Counted from the stretch's first letter, positions 25,880 to 35,357 are shown. The stretch: 64,000 nt of DNA from Luteimicrobium sp049844995 (GCF_049844995.1 NZ_JBNCMC010000003.1:558001-622000), one strand, 5' to 3'. The notes: generated by a model not told the origin, from the letters alone. Numbers and translations: made by a program.

Positions 25880-27168
25880 CGATCGCCTCGGCGCCCGCCG
25901 CGTCCGACGCCCGGTACGCCCACCGGGTGGGGACGGCGCGGCTGCGCCTCCTCGACCCGGCGGGGCGGCCGCGCGCCGGCGAGCTCGTGACCCTCGCGCA
26001 GGAGGCGCACGCGTTCGGCTTCGGCTGCACGGGCGCGGACCTCCTGCACCTCGCGGGCGTCGGCGACGACCCTGCGGGCCCGTCGGACGAGGCGGGCTCC
26101 GCCGTCGTCCAGCAGTGGCTCGGCCTGTTCGACACCGCGACCCTGCCGTTCTACTGGGCGCGGTTCGAGCCGGTCGAGGGCGAGACCGACACCGCGCGGA
26201 TGCTCCGGGCGGCGCGCTGGTTCGTCGACCGCGGCGTCACGGTCAAGGGGCACCCGCTGGTGTGGCACACGCTCGCGCCGCCGTGGCTGCTCGGCCGGTC
26301 GGACGACGAGGTCGAACAGGCGATCCGGCGCCGGATCGCGCGGGACGTCACCGCGTTCGGCGGCCTCGTCGACCTGTGGGACGCGATCAACGAGGTCGTG
26401 ATCCTCCCGGTCTTCGACCAGGAGGACAACGCGGTCACGCGCCTCGCCCGGTCGCGCGGCCGCGTCGAGATGGTCCGGCTCGCGTTCGACGCCGCCCGCG
26501 ACGCGAACCCCGACGCCCGGCTCGTGCTGAACGACTTCGACCTCTCGGAGGACTACGAGCACCTGGTCGAGGACTGCCTCGAGGCCGGGGTGCGCATCGA
26601 CGCGCTCGGGCTGCAGACGCACATGCACCAGGGCTTCCGCGGCGCCGACGCGATCGAGGGGATCCTCGAGCGGTTCGCGCGCTTCGGGTTCCCGTTGCAG
26701 CTCACCGAGACGTCGCTCGTCTCGGGCGACCTCATGCCGCCCGAGATCGTCGACCTCAACGACTACCAGGTCGCCGACTGGCCGAGCACCGCCGAGGGCG
26801 AGGAGCGGCAGGCGAGCGAGGTCGTCGCGCACTACGAGACCGCGTTCGCGCACCCGGCGGTCGAGTCGCTGACCTACTGGGGCATGACCGACGCGACCGC
26901 CTGGCTCGGCGCGCCGTCGGGCCTGATTCGTCGGGACGGCACGCCCAAGCCCGCCTACGACGCGCTCCGCGGGCTCGTCCGCGGGCAGTGGTGGGTTCCG
27001 CCGACCACCGTCCGCGCGGACGACGACGGCACGGTCGTCGTGCGTGGCTTCGCCGGGCGGTACGCGGTGAGCCCCGGTGTCGTCCCCGGGACGGCCGGCC
27101 ACCTGCTCCCGGCCCGGGCGACGGTCGAGGTGACGCCCGGGGAGAGCCGGGCCGACGTCGTCGTCTGA
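25876..27168 (+). CDS. Cytoplasmic GH10 endo-1,4-beta-xylanase
   Basis: A 430-residue GH10 enzyme. The acid/base is Glu173 in WDAINEVV and the nucleophile is Glu278 in QLTETSL. KGHPLVWHTLAPPWLL and LQTHMHQGF are other family motifs. There is no signal peptide, unlike secreted xylanases, so it should act on imported oligomers. Residues 15-60 resemble a small beta domain and the last 75 residues form an extra beta-rich tail after the barrel. GTG at 25876 overlaps the GH3 stop (GTGA). It is the last gene of the LacI-controlled operon. Confidence 0.9.
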   Translation: MTIASAPAASDARYAHRVGTARLRLLDPAGRPRAGELVTLAQEAHAFGFGCTGADLLHLAGVGDDPAGPSDEAGSAVVQQWLGLFDTATLPFYWARFEPVEGETDTARMLRAARWFVDRGVTVKGHPLVWHTLAPPWLLGRSDDEVEQAIRRRIARDVTAFGGLVDLWDAINEVVILPVFDQEDNAVTRLARSRGRVEMVRLAFDAARDANPDARLVLNDFDLSEDYEHLVEDCLEAGVRIDALGLQTHMHQGFRGADAIEGILERFARFGFPLQLTETSLVSGDLMPPEIVDLNDYQVADWPSTAEGEERQASEVVAHYETAFAHPAVESLTYWGMTDATAWLGAPSGLIRRDGTPKPAYDALRGLVRGQWWVPPTTVRADDDGTVVVRGFAGRYAVSPGVVPGTAGHLLPARATVEVTPGESRADVVV

Positions 27169-27272
27169 GCCCTGCGGGCGCCGCGGCCGGGCGTATCAGC
27201 CCGGCCCGCGCCGCCCTCCGTCCTGACGAGGCGCCTTTCGGGGGCGCGGGCGGTCGGGTCGAGGAGGACGCG

Positions 27273-28415
27273 ATGAAGCGGCTCGTGGTGTGCTGCGACG
27301 GCACGTGGGGCTCGCCGGTCAGCGCGAGCGTCACCAACATCGAGAAGATCGCGCGCGCGGTCCGCACGGACAAGCCCGTGGACGGCGTGCAGCAGATGGT
27401 CTTCTACATCGGCGGGGTCGGGGCGCGCGGCTACCTCGCCGACAAGGTCCTGGGCGGGGCGTGGGGGTACGGGATCACCACGAACGTCGTCGAGGGCTAC
27501 CGGGTCATCGCGATGAACTACGACCCCGGCGACGAGATCTTCGTCTTCGGGTTCTCCCGCGGGGCGTACACGGCGCGGTCGGTCGCGGGGATGATCGCGT
27601 CGGTCGGGCTGCTGCGCCCCGACGCCCTGTTGCGCGACGGCCTGGCCAAGGCCGAGCAGGCGTACCGCGACTACGGGCCGGACGGCAGGGCGCGGCGCGC
27701 CGCGTTCAAGGCCGCGAGCTGCTACGACAGCACCCCGCTCGCGTTCCTCGGCGTGTTCGACACCGTCGGCGCGCTCGGTGTTCCGCTGCCGTTCCTGCGC
27801 AAGGCGAAGTTCCACGACGTGTCGCTGTCGGCGTCGGTGCGGTGCGCGCGGCAGGCGCTGTCCATCGACGACCGGCGCATCAAGTTCGAGCCCAGCCTGT
27901 GGGAGGTGCCCGTCGGCGAGCCGCCGGGACGCGTGAAGCAGGTGTGGTTCCCCGGCTCGCACAGCGAGGTCGGGGGCGGCACCGCGCACCGCGGGCTGTC
28001 CGACGTCGCGCTGCGGTGGATGGTCGGCGAGGCCGTCGCCGTGGGGCTCGTCGTCGACGCCGACCGGATCGAGGCTCAGGTCGAGCCCGAGGCACGGTTC
28101 GTCAGCAGCCCGGGGCCCGGGCCGCTGTTCGGCTTCCTCAACGTGTTCAGCGCGCTGCACCGGCACCCGCGCTTCCGGCTCGGGCACCGGCACTGGCGGC
28201 GGGTCCTCGCGGGGCTCGAGGCGCCGCACGCGCCCGACCAGGAGTACCGCGCGACCATCGCCGAGCACGCCGACCGGATGAGCCGGGACCCCCGGTCCGC
28301 GTACCAGCGCGAGGCCGTCAACATCGGCTGGTGGCGGGACCTCGCGGGCGGCGAGCTGCCGGTCGAGCCGATCGCGTGCGAGGCGCACGACGACCGCCAG
28401 ATCGAGTTCCTCTGA
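27273..28415 (+). CDS. DUF2235 alpha/beta-hydrolase (T6SS phospholipase-like fold)
   Basis: A 380-residue protein with the DUF2235 opening KRLVVCCDGTWGSP, the serine nucleophile elbow GFSRGAYTARSVAGMI, VFDTVGALGVP and the later PGSHSEVGGG, which gives a Ser-Asp-His set. The family includes Tle1 phospholipases but also many cytoplasmic proteins in bacteria without type VI secretion. No signal peptide or secretion locus is seen, so a housekeeping hydrolase is more likely. ATG at 27273 has GAGGAGG upstream. It starts 104 bp after the xylanase, so cotranscription is possible but not needed. The following 272 bp are empty. Confidence 0.85.
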   Translation: MKRLVVCCDGTWGSPVSASVTNIEKIARAVRTDKPVDGVQQMVFYIGGVGARGYLADKVLGGAWGYGITTNVVEGYRVIAMNYDPGDEIFVFGFSRGAYTARSVAGMIASVGLLRPDALLRDGLAKAEQAYRDYGPDGRARRAAFKAASCYDSTPLAFLGVFDTVGALGVPLPFLRKAKFHDVSLSASVRCARQALSIDDRRIKFEPSLWEVPVGEPPGRVKQVWFPGSHSEVGGGTAHRGLSDVALRWMVGEAVAVGLVVDADRIEAQVEPEARFVSSPGPGPLFGFLNVFSALHRHPRFRLGHRHWRRVLAGLEAPHAPDQEYRATIAEHADRMSRDPRSAYQREAVNIGWWRDLAGGELPVEPIACEAHDDRQIEFL

Positions 28416-28687
28416 CCCGCGGACCCACCGGACGCACCGCACGCGCCCTCGGCGGGGGACCGATCCGCTAGCCAGGAAGACGCCGTCCTGGACTCACGCA
28501 GGAGCGGTGTCGAACGGGGTGGCGGTGGCGCAGAGGTCGAGCCCGTCCGTCGACCGGCCGACGGCTTTCAGCAGGCCGCCGGCCGGCCGCTGGACGCACC
28601 ATGGAATCGTCGCGGACCCGGGCACGCGGCCGAGCCCTGCCGATCCGCCTCCGGACCCGGCCACGACCGCACGATGGAGCAACGCTC

Positions 28688-29461
28688 ATGACCGATCTGC
28701 TCACAGGCAAGACCATTCTCATCACCGGCGCCTCGTCCGGCATCGGCGAGTCGGCCGCGCACCTGTGCGCCCGCGAGGGCGCGAACGTCGTCATCACGGC
28801 CCGCCGCGAGCCCGAGCTCGAGCGGGTCGCCCAGGACATCGCCGCCGGTGGCGGCAGCGTGCTCGCGGTTCGGGCGGACACCACGGACGCCGACGAGGCA
28901 CGACGAGCCGTCGAGGCCGCCGTCGAGAGGTGGGGGCGCCTCGACGGGGCCCTGAACAACGCCGGTCGCAGCCAGGGCGGCGGCCGCCTCGCCGAGGTCA
29001 CGGACGAGACCTTCGACGCCGTCCTGGAGACCAACGTCAAGGGGGTCTGGCTGGCGATGCGCGCGGAGCTGCAGGCCATGACCGCGGAGGGGGCTGCTGG
29101 TGGCGCGATCGTGAACGTCAGCAGCATCGGGGGCACGTTCGGCTCCGCCGGGCAGAGCGTGTACGGGGCGACGAAGGCCGCCGTCATCGCGCTGAGCCGC
29201 GCCGCCGCGGTCGAGTACGGCCGCGAGGGCGTCCGCGTCAACGCCATCGCGCCCGGCGCCACGATGACCGAGATGATGGTCGCCTGGCAGCAGCGCGACC
29301 CGGGCGTCGTCGAGAGGCTCAGCTCCCTCGCCGCCCTCGGCCGCCCCGGCCAGCCCGACGAGATCGCCGAGGCCGCCGCCTGGCTTCTCAGCGACCGCGC
29401 GAGCTACGTCACCGGCATGACCCTCGGCGTCGACGGCGGCACCGCCACCTGGCCGCACTGA
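28688..29461 (+). CDS. SDR family oxidoreductase
   Basis: A 257-residue classical short-chain dehydrogenase: TGASSGIG cofactor loop (residues 14-21), NNAG, the catalytic Ser in NVSSIGG, YGATK (Tyr-x-x-x-Lys), and the C-terminal YVTGMTLGVDGG. Arg-rich residues after the second beta strand (TARREPELER) suggest NADP(H). The substrate is not evident. The gene stands alone, convergent with PEP carboxylase, with a shared hairpin between them. Confidence 0.92.
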   Translation: MTDLLTGKTILITGASSGIGESAAHLCAREGANVVITARREPELERVAQDIAAGGGSVLAVRADTTDADEARRAVEAAVERWGRLDGALNNAGRSQGGGRLAEVTDETFDAVLETNVKGVWLAMRAELQAMTAEGAAGGAIVNVSSIGGTFGSAGQSVYGATKAAVIALSRAAAVEYGREGVRVNAIAPGATMTEMMVAWQQRDPGVVERLSSLAALGRPGQPDEIAEAAAWLLSDRASYVTGMTLGVDGGTATWPH

Positions 29462-29495
29462 CGCCGTCGGGACGACGCAGCGCGGGCCGGACGAC

Positions 29496-29532
29496 GACGG
29501 CGCCGCCCTCCACGGGGGAGAGCGGCGCCGTC
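29496..29532. terminator. Bidirectional hairpin between the SDR gene and ppc
   Basis: GACGGCGCCGC (29496-29506) pairs perfectly with 29522-29532. Inside it CCTCC and GGGGAG can also pair. It lies between two convergent genes and resembles the hairpin at 47457-47499, suggesting a common terminator design in this genome. Confidence 0.7.
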
Positions 29533-29551
29533 GGCGTCGTGGCGGGTGCTG

Positions 29552-32251
29552 TCAGCCGGTGTTCTGGACGCCGGCGGCGACACCGTTGAGCGTGAGCAGC
29601 AGCAGCCGCTGCTGGGTCGCGACCTCGTCGGCGGGCAGCTCGCCCGCGCGGAGGGCGCGCAGCGCGCGCAGCTGGAGCAGCGACAGCGCGTCGACGTAGG
29701 GGCTGCGGAGCTGGACGGCGCGCCCGAGCACGCGCAGGTTCGCGAGGACGCGGTCCTTGTCCGTGACCTTGAGGACCCACTCCTGGGTGAGCTCGAGCTC
29801 GGTGAGCACGAGGTCGGCGAGGTCGTCTCGGTCCCCGAGCGCGAGGTACCGCCGCGCGATCCGCGCGTCCGTCTTGGCGAGCGACATCTCGATGTTGTCG
29901 ATCATCGTCGTGAACAGCGGCCACTCGCGGTACGCGGTGCGGAGCAGCTCGAGGTCGCCGACGCCGGCGAGCGCGCTGCCCAGGCCGAACCACGCGGTGA
30001 GGTTGATGCGCGCCTGCGTCCACGCGAAGACCCAGGGGATCGCGCGCAGGTCGTCGAGCGAGTTCACCGAGAGGCCGCGCTTGGCGGGACGGGAGCCGAG
30101 CGGCAGCAGCCCGACCTCCTCCTGGGGCGTGACGCGCGCGAACCACTGCGGGAACCCGTCGGACTTCACGAGCTCGAAGAAGCGGGCGCGGGAGACCTCG
30201 TCGAGCCTGCCCGCGAGGTCGGCGAACCGCTCGGCCGCACCCGCGTTGCGCTGCTCGATCGACGGCGCGTCGTGCAGCAGGGTGGCCGCGGCCACCTGCT
30301 CGATGTGCCGGACGGCGATCACCGGGTTGCCGTAGCGGGCGGCGATGACCTCGCCCTGCTCGGTCAGCTTGAAGCGGCCCTCCACCGAGCCCGGGGGCTG
30401 CGCGAGCACGGCCCGGTTCGCGGGGCCGCCGCCACGCCCGACGGCGCCGCCGCGGCCGTGGAAGAGCGTCAGCTCGATGCGGTTCTGCTCGGCCCACGCG
30501 ACGATCCGGCGCTGCGCCGTGTACAGCTCGAGGGTCGCGGACACGGGCCCGACGTCCTTCGAGGAGTCGGAGTACGCGAGCATGACCTCGACGCGCCGCT
30601 CGGTCTGCGCGAGCCGCGCCTTGACGCGCGGGTCGTCGAGGATCTCGCCGAGGATCCGGGGGCTCGCCTCGAGGTCCGCGAAGGTCTCGAAGAGCGGGAT
30701 CACGTCGATCACGGGCGGGGTGCCGCCCGGGCCGACGGCGTGCTCGGCGAGCGTGTACACGCATCCGAGGTCGGCGGAGCTCTGCGTGAACGACACGATG
30801 TAACGGCGGCTGGCCATCAGGCCGTACCGCGCCTGGACGTCGACGATGGCCCGGAACACCTCGAGGACCTCACGGCTGCGGTCCGACAGGAGCGCCTCGT
30901 CGACGCCGCCCTCGGGGGTCCGGCCGCCCTCCGCCAGGACCTTCTCGACCTCGGCGAGCGTCTCGCGGTGCACCTGCGAGTGCTGGCGCACCTCGAGCTC
31001 CGCGAGGTGGAAGCCGAACGTGCGGACCTGCCACACGAAGTCCTGCAGGTCGCCGTACGCGACGCGCAGCGCGCCCGCCGCGACCAGCGAGTCCTGCACG
31101 GTGACCAGCTCGTCGAGCAGCTCGTCGGCGGCGGCGTAGCCGAGCGTGGAGTCGCCGGCCAGGGTCGCGCCCAGGCGGCGCGCGACCACGAGGATCGCCT
31201 GGCGGTGCGGCTCGTCGGGGGAGCGGGCCTCGACCTCGTCGGCCAGGGCCGGGTCGAGCTCGCGGGCCCGGGCGAGCTGCGCGACGAGCGCCTCCGACGG
31301 CGGGGTCGTCGCCGCGTCGACCGTCGTGGCCCGCCCGATCCGGACCGCCACGTTCTGGTACGCGTGCAGGATGTGCTCGTTCGCGATCGCCGCGGCCTGG
31401 CGGGTGATGTCGGCGGTGACGTTCGGGTTGCCGTCGCGGTCGGCGCCGATCCACGAGCCGAGCTTGACGAACGGCTCGACGGCCGGCGCCTCGGCGCCGG
31501 CACGGTCGCCGTTCACCCAGCCGTCCAGGCGGCGGTACACCTGCGGGAACGCGGTGAACAGCGTCTCGTCGAACACGCCCATCGCGGTCCGCACCTCGTC
31601 GAGCGGCGACGGCTTGCTCGTGCGCAGGGGCGCGGTGCGCCACAGCTCGTCGACCTCCGACAGCAGGCGCCGCGTGTTGTCGGCCAGCGCCACCCCGCCG
31701 AGCTGCTCCAGCTCCCGGCGCTCCATGAGCACCGTGATGCGGCGGATGCAGGCGGCCACCGCGCGTCGTCGGGCCTCTGTGGGGTGAGCGGTGAGGACCG
31801 GGCGGAACTCCAGCGCCTTGAGGCGGCGAGCCGACTCCGCCGGGCCGACCTCGCTCACCAGCTGCGCGTACGCGGCCGGCAGGGAGTCCTCCGCGCGTGC
31901 CTCCGTGGGGGACAGGCCGGCCTCGCGCTGCCGCAGCACCCGGACGCGGTGGTTCTCCTCCGCCAGGTTCACGAGGTGGAAGTAGGCCGTGAACGCCTTC
32001 GCCACGTCCTCGGCGCGCTGCGCGGAGAACCCCGCGATCAGCTCCTCCGCCTGCGCGATCGCCTTCGACGTCCCGTTCTCGGACGCCGCCTGGATGGTCA
32101 GCGCACGGAGGCGCTCGACGTCGTCCAGAAGGTCCTGGCCGCCCCACTCGCGGAGTACGGTGCCGAGCATCTCGCCCAGCAGCCGGACGTCCGCGCGCAG
32201 CGGCTCGGGCATCTCGTCCCGGGCATGTCCGCGTTCTACGTCGTTCGACAT
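29552..32251 (-). CDS. ppc: Phosphoenolpyruvate carboxylase
   Basis: An 899-residue PEPC of full length. The catalytic His is in LTAHPTEARRRAV. The FHGRGGAVGRGGGP loop and the YSDSSKDVG segment are the other family signatures, and the C-terminus ends in NGVAAGVQNTG as usual. It adds bicarbonate to PEP to give oxaloacetate, feeding the TCA cycle. ATG at 32251 gives MSNDVERGHARDEMPEPL. An upstream in-frame extension to 32707 has no family similarity. Stands alone, divergent from the DsbA-like gene. Confidence 0.96.
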   Translation of the reverse strand: MSNDVERGHARDEMPEPLRADVRLLGEMLGTVLREWGGQDLLDDVERLRALTIQAASENGTSKAIAQAEELIAGFSAQRAEDVAKAFTAYFHLVNLAEENHRVRVLRQREAGLSPTEARAEDSLPAAYAQLVSEVGPAESARRLKALEFRPVLTAHPTEARRRAVAACIRRITVLMERRELEQLGGVALADNTRRLLSEVDELWRTAPLRTSKPSPLDEVRTAMGVFDETLFTAFPQVYRRLDGWVNGDRAGAEAPAVEPFVKLGSWIGADRDGNPNVTADITRQAAAIANEHILHAYQNVAVRIGRATTVDAATTPPSEALVAQLARARELDPALADEVEARSPDEPHRQAILVVARRLGATLAGDSTLGYAAADELLDELVTVQDSLVAAGALRVAYGDLQDFVWQVRTFGFHLAELEVRQHSQVHRETLAEVEKVLAEGGRTPEGGVDEALLSDRSREVLEVFRAIVDVQARYGLMASRRYIVSFTQSSADLGCVYTLAEHAVGPGGTPPVIDVIPLFETFADLEASPRILGEILDDPRVKARLAQTERRVEVMLAYSDSSKDVGPVSATLELYTAQRRIVAWAEQNRIELTLFHGRGGAVGRGGGPANRAVLAQPPGSVEGRFKLTEQGEVIAARYGNPVIAVRHIEQVAAATLLHDAPSIEQRNAGAAERFADLAGRLDEVSRARFFELVKSDGFPQWFARVTPQEEVGLLPLGSRPAKRGLSVNSLDDLRAIPWVFAWTQARINLTAWFGLGSALAGVGDLELLRTAYREWPLFTTMIDNIEMSLAKTDARIARRYLALGDRDDLADLVLTELELTQEWVLKVTDKDRVLANLRVLGRAVQLRSPYVDALSLLQLRALRALRAGELPADEVATQQRLLLLTLNGVAAGVQNTG

Positions 32252-32433
32252 CACGGGTCCGAGGGTACCCACCTGTCCGTACCACCTGTGCTCACGGCCG
32301 GATCGTGGGCACCCGTCCCCCGCCGACGACGCGCCGCCGCCCCGCCCCGCCCGCGCCCCCGGCCCCCACCGCCCGATGTCGCCGTCGGCGAGCGGGGCTG
32401 CGCGGGTGGGCGCTTCGGGCGGAAGATGGGCGC

Positions 32434-32973
32434 ATGGGTCACCGCGACGCACTCGTCCCCCTCCAGCCGCACGTGCGCGGCAATCCCGACGCCCCCGTGA
32501 CGATCGTCGAGTTCGGGGACTTCCAGTGCCCGTTCTGCCGCGACGCCGCACCGGTCCTCGACGAGCTGGTCGAGAGCTCGAACGGCCACGTCCGGCTGGT
32601 CTGGCGGCACTTCCCGCTGTTCGAGGTGCACCCGTACGCGCTGACGGCCGCGCTCGCGTCCGAGGCGGCGGGCAGCCAGGGCCGGTTCTGGGAGATGCAC
32701 GACGCACTGTTCGCGCACCAGGACGACCTGTCCGACGCCGGCCTCGTGGACCTCGCGCGCGAAGTCGGGGTGGGCGACGCGTGCGTCGTCGGGGAGTCCG
32801 CCCAGGAGTTCGGGGACGTCGTCGAGGCGGACTACGCCGACGGGCTGGCGCACCAGGTCGCCGGCACGCCGACGGTGTTCGTCAACGGCGTGCGGTTCGA
32901 GGGCCGCATCACGCGGGACCGGCTGCGGGCCGCCGTCGAGGCGCTCAAGCTGACCAAGGCCGTCGCGCGGTGA
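32434..32973 (+). CDS. DsbA-family disulfide oxidoreductase
   Basis: A 179-residue thioredoxin-fold protein with CPFC at residues 32-35 (FGDFQCPFCRD) and the cis-Pro segment VAGTPTVFVNG, as in the DsbA/FrnE Thioredoxin_4 group. No signal peptide is visible from ATG 32434, so it probably works in the cytoplasm. Two 40-nt hairpin repeats follow before nhaA. Its partner is not apparent; similar genes often sit beside NhaA, and fusions of NhaA with such a domain exist in other bacteria, so a link is possible. Confidence 0.88.
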   Translation: MGHRDALVPLQPHVRGNPDAPVTIVEFGDFQCPFCRDAAPVLDELVESSNGHVRLVWRHFPLFEVHPYALTAALASEAAGSQGRFWEMHDALFAHQDDLSDAGLVDLAREVGVGDACVVGESAQEFGDVVEADYADGLAHQVAGTPTVFVNGVRFEGRITRDRLRAAVEALKLTKAVAR

Positions 32974-32990
32974 CGTCGTCGGGGCCGCTC

Positions 32991-33030
32991 GTCAGAACCC
33001 GGTGAGCCCCGAGCCTCACCAGGTTCTGAC
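32991..33030. repeat. 40-nt hairpin repeat, copy A
   Basis: The ends GTCAGAACC and GGTTCTGAC pair perfectly. Inside, GGTGAG pairs with CTCACC after a one-base mismatch, leaving an 8-nt loop. It is 17 nt after the DsbA-like stop. Copies B (33053-33092) and C (47399-47438) share length, ends and the inner GTGAG/CTCAC. Confidence 0.9.
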
Positions 33031-33052
33031 AGCCCGGGGCAGACTTGCGAGT

Positions 33053-33092
33053 GTCAGAAGCTCGTGAGCCCAGACCCTCACCACGTTCTGAC
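33053..33092. repeat. 40-nt hairpin repeat, copy B
   Basis: GTCAGAA...TTCTGAC ends and inner GTGAG/CTCAC as in copy A, with a weaker middle of the stem. It starts 23 nt after copy A and ends 23 nt before the nhaA ATG, close to the GGAGG ribosome-binding site at about 33100. Confidence 0.9.
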
Positions 33093-33115
33093 AAGTCCCC
33101 GGAGGTACCCAACGC

Positions 33116-34510
33116 ATGTCCGAACGCCTCGCGCTCTCGCTCACCCCGCCGCGCCCCGGCCCGGCGCTGCGGGTGCAGATCCGCCCGGTCGCCCCGAGCC
33201 TGCGCCGCTTCCTCGCGACCGAGGCCGGCGGCGCGGCGCTCCTGCTCGGGGCGACCGTCGCGGCGCTCGTCTGGGCGAACCTGTGGCCGGCGGGCTACCG
33301 CGCGTTCTGGTCGACGGAGGCGGGCGCGCACGCCGGCGACGCGCACCTCGACCTCACGCTCGGCGAGTGGGTCAACGACGGCCTCATGGTCGTGTTCTTC
33401 CTCGTCATCGCGCTGGAGATCGCCCGCGAGGTGTCGACGGGGGAGCTGCGCGACCGCCGGACGGTGGCGGTGCCCGCGCTCGCGGCGCTCGCGGGCCTCG
33501 CCGTCCCCGCGCTGGTGTTCGTCGCGTTCACGCACGGGACGGGCGACGTGCACGGCTGGGGCACGGTGATGTCGACGGACACCGCGTTCCTCATCGGCAT
33601 CCTCGCCCTGTTCGGCCCGCGCTGCCCCGACCAGCTGCGCCTGTTCCTGCTCACGCTCGCCGTCGTCGACGACATCGGCGCCATCACCGTGATGGCGATC
33701 GTCTACACGCCGTCCGTGCACGTCGCGCCGCTGCTCGTGGCCGCGGGCATCGCGGTCGTCGTGCTCGTGCTGCGCTGGCTGGGCGTGTGGCAGCTGCTGC
33801 CGTACGTGGCGGCGGGCATCGCGCTGTGGTTCGCGGTGCACGCGTCGGGCGTCGAGCCGACGCTCGCGGGCGTCGTCCTGGGCCTCCTGGTCCCGACGGC
33901 CGCCCCGCGCCGGCGCCAGGTGCAGGACGTCGCCCGGTTCGTCCGCCTGTTCGAGCTGGAGACGACGGCGGAGCGCGAGCACCAGGCCGAGCTGGCGGGC
34001 CGCGCCGCGGTCCCGGTGAACGAGCGGCTCCAGCGGTCGCTGCACCCCTGGTCGGGCTTCGTGATCGTGCCGATCTTCGCGCTCGCGAACGCGGGGGTGC
34101 GGCTCGACGGCACGGCGCTGCAGGACGCGCTGCACTCCCGAGTCGCCGTGGGGATCGCGATCGCGCTCGTGGCGGGGAACCTCGTCGGCGTGTTCGGGGC
34201 GTCGTACGTGGCGCTGCGGACCGGGGTGGGCGTGCTGCCGGGGCGGGTGCGCTACGGGCACCTGCTGGGCGGCGCGATCCTGTGCGGCATCGGCTTCACG
34301 ATCGCGCTGTTCGTCACCGACATCGCGTTCACGGACGAGGCGACCAAGGCGGAGGCGAAGGTCGGCATCCTCGCGGGGTCGCTCGTCGCGGCGCTGCTCG
34401 GCACGGCGGTGCTGCGGTTCTTCGGGGAGCGGTCGTCGCTGTGCTCGCCGGGCGTCGAGGCGCTCCCGGCCGCCCTGCCGCCGCGGCCCTGGGCGTCGCC
34501 GTCGGCCTGA
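33116..34510 (+). CDS. nhaA: Na+/H+ antiporter NhaA
   Basis: A 464-residue NhaA-type antiporter with about 11-12 membrane helices. The two Asp residues that carry sodium and protons are in LTLAVVDDIGAITVM. TDTAFLIGILALFG and the discontinuous-helix region GFTIALFVTDIAF also match. The C-terminal tail of some 40 residues is alanine/proline rich. ATG at 33116 follows GGAGG. It exports sodium and helps pH control. Copies A and B of the hairpin repeat lie directly upstream and could affect its expression. Confidence 0.95.
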   Translation: MSERLALSLTPPRPGPALRVQIRPVAPSLRRFLATEAGGAALLLGATVAALVWANLWPAGYRAFWSTEAGAHAGDAHLDLTLGEWVNDGLMVVFFLVIALEIAREVSTGELRDRRTVAVPALAALAGLAVPALVFVAFTHGTGDVHGWGTVMSTDTAFLIGILALFGPRCPDQLRLFLLTLAVVDDIGAITVMAIVYTPSVHVAPLLVAAGIAVVVLVLRWLGVWQLLPYVAAGIALWFAVHASGVEPTLAGVVLGLLVPTAAPRRRQVQDVARFVRLFELETTAEREHQAELAGRAAVPVNERLQRSLHPWSGFVIVPIFALANAGVRLDGTALQDALHSRVAVGIAIALVAGNLVGVFGASYVALRTGVGVLPGRVRYGHLLGGAILCGIGFTIALFVTDIAFTDEATKAEAKVGILAGSLVAALLGTAVLRFFGERSSLCSPGVEALPAALPPRPWASPSA

Positions 34511-34514
34511 GGGC

Positions 34515-35357
34515 TCAGTGCGTCGTGACGGGCGCGAGGTAGAGGCTCGGTGAGCACCCGACCTCGCCCGGCGCGAGCGTCACCGGGTCGAAGCCCGTGT
34601 ACGTCCGGGCCTTCCCGCCGTCGGGCCGCACGCCGACGACGCAGTCCCTCGTGGACGACAGGCCGACGGCGGCGACCAGCTCGTCGCCCGATCGCGCGAC
34701 GCGCACCGTCAGCGGCGCCGGGAAGCGCGCAGCGAGCGCCCGTTGCGCGGCTTCCTCTCCGGTCCGCTCCGGCAGTGCCTCGAGCGCCGCACGCACGTCG
34801 GCCTCGCCGTCCGCCGGGAACGTCGGGAGCGGCGTCGGGGACGGTGCGGCGGTCGGGGCGCCTTCCGGGCAGAGGATCCGTTCGCGGTCCGCGACGTCCG
34901 CGCCGGGCCGGACCACGAGCCGCCAGCACACGCGGACCGATCCCGCGGTGCGTTCCTTGCCGAAGACCGCCTGGGCTGGGACGGCAGGGACCCGCACCGC
35001 GACGGCCAGCTCGATGCGGGCGCCGTCGTCGGTGTCGGTCCGCCCGGACCACGCCAGCGGCGTGACGTCGTAGCCGGCGTCCGGGACGTCGTCGGGCAGG
35101 CGCGGGTTCGCGGCCTCCTGTGCGAGCCGGTCGGCGTCGGCGGCGCGCCCACCGGTGGCGACGTCGTCGGCGATCCCGAGGACGACGCGGTCCGCGAGAT
35201 CGCGCGCGAGCCGGTCGCCGTCGGTCGGCCGGAGCGCGAGGGCGACCAGCACGACGGCCGCGACGGCGGCGAGCACCACGACCGCGAGCACGACGGCGAG
35301 CGCCGGGCCGAGGCGGTGCCCGCGGGGGGCCGCCGACGTGGGCTCGTTCGGGTCCAT
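34515..35357 (-). CDS. Single-pass membrane protein, unknown function
   Basis: A 280-residue protein with one N-terminal membrane helix (LGPALAVVLAVVVLAAVAAVVLVALAL, residues 17-43) and a mainly extracellular domain. Four cysteines are spread along it (VCWRL, ILCPEG, RDCVVG, GCSPS). A Pro/Thr-rich link (PTAAPSPTPLPTFP) divides the outer part. I do not recognise a family. It converges with nhaA (4 bp apart). The ATG at 35357 was chosen for the MDPNEP start; the longer version to 35420 lacks a ribosome-binding site. Confidence 0.75.
   Translation of the reverse strand: MDPNEPTSAAPRGHRLGPALAVVLAVVVLAAVAAVVLVALALRPTDGDRLARDLADRVVLGIADDVATGGRAADADRLAQEAANPRLPDDVPDAGYDVTPLAWSGRTDTDDGARIELAVAVRVPAVPAQAVFGKERTAGSVRVCWRLVVRPGADVADRERILCPEGAPTAAPSPTPLPTFPADGEADVRAALEALPERTGEEAAQRALAARFPAPLTVRVARSGDELVAAVGLSSTRDCVVGVRPDGGKARTYTGFDPVTLAPGEVGCSPSLYLAPVTTH

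Noticed and set aside
27273..28415. DUF2235 protein as a type VI secretion effector
   Set aside because: No VgrG, Hcp, PAAR or immunity gene is adjacent, and actinobacteria generally lack type VI secretion.
28416..28687. Possible small gene or RNA in the 272-bp gap before the SDR gene
   Set aside because: No ORF with a ribosome-binding site and no strong hairpin could be found.
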